Of a stretch of 12,315 nt of DNA, positions 6,556-12,315 are shown in pieces (position 1 is the first letter of the stretch; each line of letters opens with the position of its first letter). The DNA comes from Desulfobacteraceae bacterium. Lineage in GTDB: Bacteria > Desulfobacterota > Desulfobacteria > Desulfobacterales > Desulfobacteraceae. The notes beneath the pieces are model-generated. The model did not search any database and was not told the origin of the DNA. It saw only the letters and a list, made by a program, of their open reading frames with translations. The translations under genes were made by a program, and so were the position numbers. The stretch covers positions 1 through 12,315 of the forward strand of contig JAFLJU010000311.1 in the NCBI GenBank assembly GCA_022712835.1. The letters are read 5' to 3'.

Positions 6556-7899
6556 ATGGATAAAAATAAAATATTTGGCCCCCTTGAAGAAGATACCATG
6601 AACTGTATTCTCGACTGCATATCAGATGGGGTGTTTACCATAGATTATAATTGGGAAATCACCTCGTTTAACAGGGCTGCCGAAGAGATTACGGGTATTG
6701 CTAAGAAAGAAGCCATGGGTCGCCACTGCTGGGAAGTTTTCAGATCTAATATGTGTGAAGCAGATTGTGCCTTGAAAAAGACCATGGAAGAGGGAAAGCC
6801 CTTTATCAGTACATCCGCCTATATCATCAACTCCGATAAGAAAAAAATCCCCATTACCGCCTCCACTTCCCTGCTGATTAATGAAAACGGGGATGTGATC
6901 GGTGGGGTTGAGTCTTTTCGAGACCATTCACTGGTGGAAGAATTAAGAAAAGAACTCGCCTGCAATGTTCAGGTGGAAGATATTATCAGCAACGCCCCAA
7001 CCATGAAAAGTATCTTTAATATCCTACCCCAGATATCGGACTCTGACTCCTCCGTATTAATTGAGGGAGAGACCGGAACGGGAAAAGAACTGATGGCCAG
7101 GGCAATCCACAACATGAGTCATCGAAGAGATAAGCCGTTTATTGCCATCAACTGCGGGGCTCTTCCAGATACCCTGCTGGAGTCCGAATTGTTCGGGTAC
7201 AAAAAAGGGGCCTTTACCAATGCGGTAAAGGACAAACCAGGCCAATTCAGCCTGGCCGATGGGGGAACGGTTTTTTTAGATGAAATCGGTGATACCAGTC
7301 CCGCCTTCCAGGTCAGTATGCTGCGGGTTCTACAAGAACATGAATATACCCCCCTGGGCGGGATCGCCAAGGAAAAGACAGATATCAGAATCATTGCAGC
7401 CACCAACCGAAATCTAGCCGACCGGGTTGCAGAGAACAAATTCCGCCAGGATCTTTATTACCGAATTAATGTAATCCGGCTGAGTCTGCCCCCCCTGCGC
7501 CAGCGCATGGAAGATATCCCCCTTCTGGTGGAACGATTTATCACTAAATTAAATATGCGTCAGGGCAAATTCATACAGGGCATCAATCAAAACGTTCTGT
7601 CTGCATTTATGGCCCATTCATTTCCCGGCAATATCCGGGAGCTGGAAAATATTATTGAACATGGTTTTGTGCTCTGCACCGAAGGGATTATCACCCCCCA
7701 GCACCTGCCCGGCTTTTTATCCCAAAATACCGAGCTTACCTGCGACCAAGATGATGACCCGGTCAAATCTGCCCATGCCAAGTTGATTATGGATGCGCTG
7801 ACCCAAAACAATTATAATCGAAATGCGGCTGCAAGATCCCTGGGGATTCACAAAAGCACCCTTTTCCGGCGAATCAAAAAGCTGGGAATCACATTGTAA
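6556..7899 (+). CDS. Sigma-54-dependent activator, PAS-AAA+-Fis HTH
   Basis: A 447-residue bacterial enhancer-binding protein. Residues 12-125 form a PAS sensor domain with C58, C67 and C71 clustered in the segment HCWEVF...MCEADC, suggesting redox or metal sensing (inference). Residues 143-370 are the AAA+ ATPase that remodels sigma-54 polymerase: Walker A GETGTGKE (171-178), Walker B VFLDE (239-243), the arginine-finger region FRQDLYYRINV, and FPGNIRELEN. The sigma-54-contacting loop reads GAFTNA (218-223) instead of GAFTGA. Residues 405-445 are a Fis-type helix-turn-helix (NYNRNAAARSLGIHKSTLFRRIKKLGI). There is no receiver domain, so control is through PAS rather than phosphorylation. The ATG at 6556 has GGAAATC rather than a strong ribosome site before it. 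It lies behind its own sigma-54 promoter; likely targets are that promoter and the one at 2040. Confidence 0.95.
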   Translation: MDKNKIFGPLEEDTMNCILDCISDGVFTIDYNWEITSFNRAAEEITGIAKKEAMGRHCWEVFRSNMCEADCALKKTMEEGKPFISTSAYIINSDKKKIPITASTSLLINENGDVIGGVESFRDHSLVEELRKELACNVQVEDIISNAPTMKSIFNILPQISDSDSSVLIEGETGTGKELMARAIHNMSHRRDKPFIAINCGALPDTLLESELFGYKKGAFTNAVKDKPGQFSLADGGTVFLDEIGDTSPAFQVSMLRVLQEHEYTPLGGIAKEKTDIRIIAATNRNLADRVAENKFRQDLYYRINVIRLSLPPLRQRMEDIPLLVERFITKLNMRQGKFIQGINQNVLSAFMAHSFPGNIRELENIIEHGFVLCTEGIITPQHLPGFLSQNTELTCDQDDDPVKSAHAKLIMDALTQNNYNRNAAARSLGIHKSTLFRRIKKLGITL

Positions 7900-8167
7900 T
7901 GGATGCCATAGGCTACCCATTGGTCCAAAATCAGTCTTATTTTTGCGACCTAATAAAGAAAATATTTTTTTCTCAAGAAAATAAGATTCTTAACCAATTG
8001 TTTTACAAGCAAATTGTTTACACTCAACAAATTTTCATCTCCCGGCACAGGGATTGCAAAATACATTTGGAGAACATATCTGCCCACCGCTGTCCCGATT
8101 CAGGAAAAGAGGATGAGGAAAAGAGGATAAAAAAAAGCAGATTAAGATAAAAAAGAGGAGATTGCCT
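7900..8167. other. Intergenic stretch without a supported gene
   Basis: The start could fold into a weak hairpin (AATGG 7898-7902 with CCATT 7917-7921, inner GCC/GGC), with a T-rich tract TTATTTTTG about 18 bases later: at best a poor terminator for the activator gene. The middle is AT-rich with near-repeats of AATTGTTTACA. The end is a purine-rich tract leading to the NifX-like ribosome site. No clear promoter could be fixed. Confidence 0.4.
8102..8129. repeat. Two 14-bp purine-rich tandem repeats
   Basis: AGGAAAAGAGGATG (8102-8115) and AGGAAAAGAGGATA (8116-8129) differ at one base. They lie 39-66 bases ahead of the NifX-like start and carry extra Shine-Dalgarno-like AGGA/GAGG motifs. Confidence 0.75.
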
Positions 8168-8566
8168 GTGAAAATCGCCATTACCATCTGGGGAAACCGA
8201 ATTTCCCCTGTTTTTGATGCTGCCCGCACCCTTTTGGTTGCCCGGATCGAAAACAGAACAATCTTGAAAAAAAGGTATATACCCTTTAACCCGGACTCCC
8301 CCCGGGACCTGATCCGAATTCTTCAACAAATGGAGACCGACACATTAATCTGTGGTGCCATCTCCACAGAACCAGCTGATTTCATAGTGGAAAACGACAT
8401 CAAGCTCATTTCCTTTGTCACGGGCAACGCCCTGGATTTTCTTGATAGTTTTGCCACCCGGCAGGCCATTGAAAAAGGAAATATGATGCCAGGCTGTAGT
8501 ATTGATTATTGCTGCCGGCAAAAACGCAGACCATCCAGGGGAATACTGCCGGTTACATTAGAATGA
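8168..8566 (+). CDS. NifX/NifB-type dinitrogenase iron-molybdenum cofactor-binding protein
   Basis: A protein of about 132 residues with the NifX/NafY/NifB-C-terminal fold, known for binding FeMo-co, its precursor or other Mo-Fe-S clusters. The start VKIAITIWGNRISPVFDAARTLLVARIEN is a close match to the family pattern, and LICGAISTEPADFI is the usual 'GG/GAI' strand-loop. The C-terminal tail MMPGCSIDYCC holds three cysteines that could bind metal. GTG 8168 is chosen because GAGGAG (8155-8160) lies 7 bases upstream; a TTG at 8162 would be 1 base from it. There are no nif structural genes here, so a cofactor-sensing or storage role, perhaps linked to the neighbouring activator, is more likely than nitrogenase assembly. 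This link is inference. Confidence 0.88.
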   Translation: MKIAITIWGNRISPVFDAARTLLVARIENRTILKKRYIPFNPDSPRDLIRILQQMETDTLICGAISTEPADFIVENDIKLISFVTGNALDFLDSFATRQAIEKGNMMPGCSIDYCCRQKRRPSRGILPVTLE

Positions 8567-8580
8567 TTAAATCAGGTATC

Positions 8581-8598
8581 ATTTTATTTTCATAAAAT
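8581..8598. other. Small AT hairpin before histidine kinase
   Basis: ATTTTAT-TTTC-ATAAAAT: a perfect 7-bp stem with a 4-base loop, all A/T, 15 bases after the NifX-like stop. It is too weak to be a terminator by itself and may be an operator or incidental. Confidence 0.25.
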
Positions 8599-8646
8599 CC
8601 GTTCAACAAACATGACAAAAAAGTGAAAACAGTATATTAAAGACAT

Positions 8647-10575
8647 ATGACAGCACAACCCACCTATGAAGAGTTAAAAAAACGGATAAGCGTCCTTGAA
8701 GAGGAGGCGACTCTGAACCGTACCCTGGGGGAAAAGGATAAAACGGCCCGGAAAAATTATAATCGGTTTTTAAAATTTCTTCCCTCTCCCGTGCTGATCC
8801 GGGACAAATCGGGTCTGGTATCCTATCTAAATCCTGCCTTTACCCATACCTTTGGATGGACACTTGGGGAACTGAAAGGAAAAAAGGGCCGGCAATATAT
8901 CCCTGAACCCTTGCAAGATGAACTGTCCAAAATAATCCTTGAACTGCCGCCCCAAAAAAACGTCATTAAATTAAACACCAAACGGCTGACCAGGGAAGGA
9001 AGAACATTAGATGTCATCATGCGGGTGGGTATTGAACGGGACATAGAAAATCAGCCCACCAGCATGATTATAGTGCTCAGAGATGTGACCATGGAAAAGC
9101 GGGTGGACCGGATTCGCAATGGCATGAACCGTATCAGCCAGGTATTGTCCCAATACCCGGAATTGAGCAAAATCATGCAGTATGTAAGCGTGGAAATAAA
9201 ACAATTGCTCGGAACAGAAGGTGCCAATGTCATTTTATTGGATGAGAACCAGAAAGAATTTTATTTTTTAAGCGTGGTTCACGATGATCCCGGCACCCAG
9301 GAACGGATCAAAAAAATTCGTTTCCCCGTGGATGAACTTATTTCCGGCCAGGTAATCAAAACCGGAAATCCCATCATCATGACCTCTTTACCCGACAATC
9401 ATGCCCTGCACCAGAATCGGGATGAAAAAATCGGGCACAAGGTCAAAAATGTCATGGTGGTTCCCCTGCGGACAAAAGAACGCATCATTGGTGTGATCAC
9501 CGCCGACAATAAAAAAGAGGGGGAATTTGATAAGACCGATCTGGGAATCTTAACTACCATTTCCGCTACCGTGGCCCTTTCCATTGAAAATGCAGAGGTT
9601 TCAGAAGAACTGAAAAAGGCCAACCAGGAGCTCAAAGGCTTGAATGCTGCCAAGGATAAGATGATCAGCCATCTGTCCCACGAACTAAAAACACCGGTGG
9701 CCATCCTGCTCAGCTCCTTTAAAATCCTATCCAAAAAACTGGATCTTCTGCCCGAGAAAGACTGGGTATTAACCCTGGAAAGGATCCGCAGAAACCTGGA
9801 CCGAATTCTGGGTATCGAGGATGAAGTGTATGATATTGTCGAAAAAAAATCCTTTGTACACCAGAATGTATTTTCCCTGATCTTTGATCAATGTGAGGAC
9901 ACCATTGAAGCTTTGATTGCGGATGAAATCGGAGAAAAAGGGGTAATCGCCAAGGTTCGGAAAAAATTGGATGATATTTTCTCTTCAAGGGATATTGTGG
10001 TGCAGAAAATCTTTCTGAATCAGTTTGTTGAGGACAGGGTTGAAAAAATAGCCCCCCTCTTTGCCCATCGGCAGGTGGAAACCTCATTACGGCTTAAAGC
10101 ATCTGCCCCCATTGGAATGCCTTTGGACCCCTTAACAAAAATAATTGATGGACTGATCCGAAATGCCGTCGAAAATACCCCGGACGGCGGAAAAGTAGAT
10201 ATTCTGGTCCATCACAAGGGCAAGGGGGTTGAATTCATGGTCCAGGACCAGGGGGTCGGATTGACGAAAGAAGCACAGAAAAGAATATTTGAAGGTTTTT
10301 TCACTCCCCAGGCCACTCTGAATTATTCGTCCAAACGGCCCTACGATTTTGGTGCCGGCGGAAAAGGGGCGGATCTGCTGCGAATGAAAATATTTTCCGA
10401 ACGACACCATTTTAAAATCAAGATGACTTCCAAGCGGTGCTCCCAGCTGCCAGATGATGCCGATATCTGTCCCGGCACCATTGAAAAATGCCAGAAAAGA
10501 ACAGCGACCCCATGTGATGGAAACACGACGGTTTCTGTACTCTTCCCATTTTTCCAGCCGAAAAAAATCAAATAA
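8647..10575 (+). CDS. Cytoplasmic sensor histidine kinase, PAS-GAF-HisKA-HATPase
   Basis: A 642-residue kinase without membrane segments. An N-terminal coiled coil (about 5-35; EELKKRISVLEEEA) leads to a PAS domain (40-150; LPSPVLIRDKSGLVSYLNPAF), a GAF domain (165-315; IIGVITADNKKEGEFDKTDL), a second short coil (316-338), then HisKA with His345 in SHLSHELKTPV. The ATPase domain is recognisable by the N-box GLIRNAVENTPDGG (N506/N510), the G1 box DQGVG (534-538) and a G2-like FGAGGKGADLLR. About 100 residues separate the HisKA helices from the N-box, longer than usual. Near the end, C598, C608, C615 and C623 form a cysteine-rich stretch that could bind metal or sense redox. No response regulator is in the window, so its partner is elsewhere. 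The upstream ribosome site is weak. It may be co-transcribed with the NifX-like gene (80-bp gap). Confidence 0.92.
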   Translation: MTAQPTYEELKKRISVLEEEATLNRTLGEKDKTARKNYNRFLKFLPSPVLIRDKSGLVSYLNPAFTHTFGWTLGELKGKKGRQYIPEPLQDELSKIILELPPQKNVIKLNTKRLTREGRTLDVIMRVGIERDIENQPTSMIIVLRDVTMEKRVDRIRNGMNRISQVLSQYPELSKIMQYVSVEIKQLLGTEGANVILLDENQKEFYFLSVVHDDPGTQERIKKIRFPVDELISGQVIKTGNPIIMTSLPDNHALHQNRDEKIGHKVKNVMVVPLRTKERIIGVITADNKKEGEFDKTDLGILTTISATVALSIENAEVSEELKKANQELKGLNAAKDKMISHLSHELKTPVAILLSSFKILSKKLDLLPEKDWVLTLERIRRNLDRILGIEDEVYDIVEKKSFVHQNVFSLIFDQCEDTIEALIADEIGEKGVIAKVRKKLDDIFSSRDIVVQKIFLNQFVEDRVEKIAPLFAHRQVETSLRLKASAPIGMPLDPLTKIIDGLIRNAVENTPDGGKVDILVHHKGKGVEFMVQDQGVGLTKEAQKRIFEGFFTPQATLNYSSKRPYDFGAGGKGADLLRMKIFSERHHFKIKMTSKRCSQLPDDADICPGTIEKCQKRTATPCDGNTTVSVLFPFFQPKKIK

Positions 10576-10654
10576 AAACTCTTTGGTTGACCAGGCCATA
10601 AGAAAATTGCAAAATACTTGTATCTTACCCGACCCCCATTAACAGGAACACACT

Positions 10655-11737
10655 TTGACAAAACCTGACACAGACAAAACAAAACACAAGCCCATCCGGT
10701 TATGGGGTCCTGCCATTGGTATCACCTGTGTATGGTCCCTGCTCATTTTGACTTCCTGGCTCTGGCTTAGCCAGGTCATCCGGACAGGAACCCTTGAAAC
10801 AGCCAGAATCGAGGCAAGAAATGCTTTTCAAAACGATGTGGTTTACAGACGATGGAATGCAAGCCATGGCGGGGTCTACGTTCCGGTAACAAAAGACACT
10901 CAACCCAATACATATCTCAAAACACGGCATCGGGAAATCCAGACCCCGGATGGGGTTCTCCTAACCAAAATCAATCCGGCATACATGACTCGACAGGTCC
11001 ATGAACTGGCAACAAAAAACCATGGACGCCGTGGCCATATTACCAGTTTAAAACCCATCCGTCCCCAAAATGCGCCGGATCCATGGGAGAAAGCCGCACT
11101 TAAACGGTTTGAACGAGGAGAATCAGAGGTTAGTTCCATTGAAATTGTAGATCAAACAGATCACTTGCGTCTCATGCGTCCCTTGATAACGGAAAAAGGA
11201 TGCCTGACCTGTCACGCAGAACAGGGCTACAAATTAGGCGACATCAGGGGCGGTATCAGCATCTCCATTCCCATGGCTCCCCATGCAGCCATTGAGCAAG
11301 CCAATATCACCACATTGAGCATCATCTACCTGTTTTTGTGGACCATTGGCGTTTCAGGCACAATTTTGGGCATGCTGTTTTTAAACCGTCAGATCCAAAA
11401 ACGCCAGCAGGCGGAAGCGTCGCTGTTGACGCATGAAAAAATGACAGGGGTGATGGAAATGGCAGGGGCCGTCTGCCATGAACTGAACCAGCCCCTGCAA
11501 GTGATACTAGGCAATGCTGAAATCATGTTAATGGACCTTGAACCGGACCATCCCCTTTCAAAAAGGGTTCAACGCATCCAGGAACAAGTGGAGCGGATGT
11601 CCAAAACCACCCGGAATCTGATCAAAATCACCAGCTATGAAACCAAACAATTCCCCCAGGGTACCGTTATTGATATCGATAAAGCATTGAAAACAGACAA
11701 AAATTTCAAGGGGGATCCACCGTCCGATGGATCCTAA
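10655..11737 (+). CDS. Membrane c-haem (DUF3365) sensor with HisKA domain but no kinase domain
   Basis: A 360-residue inner-membrane protein. TM1 (about 19-41) and TM2 (221-243) flank a periplasmic domain of the DUF3365/Tll0287-like type, with YRRWNASHGGVYVP, then haem-binding C183-L-T-C186-H187 in KGCLTCHAEQGYKLGD, and RGGISISIPM. After TM2 a short linker leads to a HisKA domain with phospho-acceptor candidate His275 in AVCHELNQPLQVILGNAEIML and a second helix to ITSYETKQF. The protein then stops: there is no ATP-binding domain, and the following 580 bases encode another gene on the minus strand, so it is not an obvious frameshift. It may dimerise with, or be phosphorylated by, another kinase such as the one at 8647 (inference). 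TTG 10655 is chosen because AGGA lies 7 bases upstream and no ATG precedes the first membrane helix. Confidence 0.85.
   Translation: MTKPDTDKTKHKPIRLWGPAIGITCVWSLLILTSWLWLSQVIRTGTLETARIEARNAFQNDVVYRRWNASHGGVYVPVTKDTQPNTYLKTRHREIQTPDGVLLTKINPAYMTRQVHELATKNHGRRGHITSLKPIRPQNAPDPWEKAALKRFERGESEVSSIEIVDQTDHLRLMRPLITEKGCLTCHAEQGYKLGDIRGGISISIPMAPHAAIEQANITTLSIIYLFLWTIGVSGTILGMLFLNRQIQKRQQAEASLLTHEKMTGVMEMAGAVCHELNQPLQVILGNAEIMLMDLEPDHPLSKRVQRIQEQVERMSKTTRNLIKITSYETKQFPQGTVIDIDKALKTDKNFKGDPPSDGS
11713..11734. terminator. Candidate bidirectional terminator hairpin between convergent genes
   Basis: GGATCCA-N8-TGGATCC, a perfect 7-bp stem at the very end of the haem-sensor gene. A T-run (TTTTTT, 11747-11752) follows on the plus strand after about 12 bases, and ATTTTTG follows on the minus strand after about 9 bases. 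These distances are longer than ideal, so termination may be partial, but the position between convergent genes fits. Confidence 0.4.
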
Positions 11738-11742
11738 TCCCA

Positions 11743-12297
11743 TTAGATTTTTTGTTCATACCCCGTAAAACAGGGGATACAAAGATCTTTCCCGTCAAAT
11801 CTTCTCAGTCGGGACTCCATGACCTTTTCCCCGCATTCCTGGCAGGTGATACTTTGTAAGATTCTGGCTGGCTTGACCGGTGGAAGGGCTATGGGGGTGA
11901 TTTCATATAAGGCATCAAGATCTGCCGCCATGATGTGAAAAGTTCTGGCTTCTTTCCCGGAAAGCCCGGCAGGATCTGGCAGATTTTTGATGGCATCATC
12001 CAGAAAAACAGCCCGAAACCCCAGGTTGGCTTCCCTGTCAAAAAACGTAAATCCGGCTTTCCCAAAATCTTTATGGACCAGGTTTCCCTTGCCAAAGGTA
12101 CATCCGGTCAGAAACTGAATCCCATCCACCGCGCACATATCGGTTTCCACCACACAGACAATGGATGAGGAAGGAAGAATGTTAAGTTTCTGGATAGCAA
12201 GCTCGGCGGTCCTTATGCCAATGGCAAGCCCGGGGCATGAATGCCCGTGAAAAGAAATGGTTTGTTTAATTAATTGTTCGTCCAATTGACAACCCAT
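11743..12297 (-). CDS. FmdE-like protein with C-terminal zinc ribbon
   Basis: A 184-residue protein of the FmdE family (named after a formylmethanofuran dehydrogenase subunit, but widespread in anaerobes without that enzyme). The N-terminal domain (1-140) has FHGHSCPGLAIGIRTA with His17, His19 and Cys21, Cys55 in ETDMCAVDGIQ and Cys66 in TGCTFGKGNL, the usual metal-binding residues. The C-terminus carries a zinc ribbon, C152-x2-C155 and C173-x2-C176. AAAGGAG lies 6 bases before the ATG, fixing the start. It is convergent with the haem sensor, with stops 5 bp apart; its promoter lies past the window end. The family is often found near molybdenum/tungsten-enzyme and cofactor genes, which suits an AOR-containing neighbourhood, but the molecular role is not settled. 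Confidence 0.9.
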   Translation of the reverse strand: MGCQLDEQLIKQTISFHGHSCPGLAIGIRTAELAIQKLNILPSSSIVCVVETDMCAVDGIQFLTGCTFGKGNLVHKDFGKAGFTFFDREANLGFRAVFLDDAIKNLPDPAGLSGKEARTFHIMAADLDALYEITPIALPPVKPARILQSITCQECGEKVMESRLRRFDGKDLCIPCFTGYEQKI

Positions 12298-12315
12298 GAT
12301 TGACTCCTTTCTGTT

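Noticed and set aside
7899..8150. 83-codon open frame starting in TAATG at the activator stop
   Set aside because: The ATG overlap is tempting, but there is no good ribosome site, the protein has no recognisable pattern and it ends in the purine-rich repeat tract. Left as intergenic.
8162..8167. TTG at 8162 as start of the NifX-like gene
   Set aside because: It lies 1 base from GAGGAG, too close for initiation; GTG 8168 is 7 bases away and begins exactly at the conserved KIAI strand.
10132..10599. 155-codon minus-strand open frame over the kinase ATPase domain
   Set aside because: Antisense to the N-box, G1 and G2 regions of a clear kinase domain; no family resemblance of its own.
11640..11742. 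Frameshift that would have removed an ATPase domain from the haem sensor
   Set aside because: The remaining space before the convergent FmdE-like gene is 5 bp, and no ATPase motifs are readable in any frame downstream, so a simple frameshift does not explain the absence.

Overview
The window looks like a piece of a Desulfobacterota chromosome, most likely Desulfobacteraceae (Desulfobacter/Desulfobacula-like). I infer this from gene content: a tungsten-type aldehyde:ferredoxin oxidoreductase, a NifX/NifB-type cofactor-binding protein, an FmdE-like protein, a c-haem-binding DUF3365 sensor and a sigma-54 activator with a Cys-bearing PAS domain. Base composition is moderate and TTG/GTG starts are used. 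No rRNA, tRNA, CRISPR, transposase or phage gene was seen, so this reads as an ordinary but regulator-rich chromosomal region.

Layout. (1) 16-1910: a periplasmic thioredoxin-like protein, then, 2 bp later, a CcdA-type thiol-electron transporter fused in frame to an alkaline-phosphatase-superfamily (phosphodiesterase/sulfatase-like) domain. (2) 1911-2165: a regulatory gap with a consensus sigma-54 promoter (2040-2055) followed by three AT-rich 13-bp tandem repeats in the predicted leader. (3) 2166-6262: a small PilZ-like protein, a Pal/OmpA-type lipoprotein, a W-dependent aldehyde oxidoreductase, and a two-part class II aldolase/adducin protein overlapping it by 16 bp. (4) 6263-6555: a second regulatory gap with a sigma-54 promoter (6434-6449) matching the first at 18 of 20 positions, plus two strong inverted repeats. 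(5) 6556-11737: a PAS-AAA+-Fis sigma-54 activator, a NifX-like protein, a PAS-GAF histidine kinase, and a membrane c-haem sensor with a HisKA domain but no ATPase domain. (6) 11743-12297, minus strand: an FmdE-like protein with a C-terminal zinc ribbon, convergent with the haem sensor.

How the parts may work together (inference). The near-identical sigma-54 promoters sit before the PilZ-like/Pal/AOR/aldolase block and before the activator gene itself. The simplest model is that the activator drives both its own unit and the upstream block. AOR and the aldolase-like protein are probably translationally coupled and could act in one aldehyde pathway. NifX-like and FmdE-like proteins fit a molybdenum/tungsten-cofactor theme, but no direct link can be shown from sequence.

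The most unusual items are the CcdA-phosphatase fusion, whose expected metal-ligand His is Pro; the paired sigma-54 promoters; the GAFTNA variant in the activator; the haem sensor with a phospho-acceptor domain but no kinase domain; and several independent 12-15 bp tandem repeats across the window.
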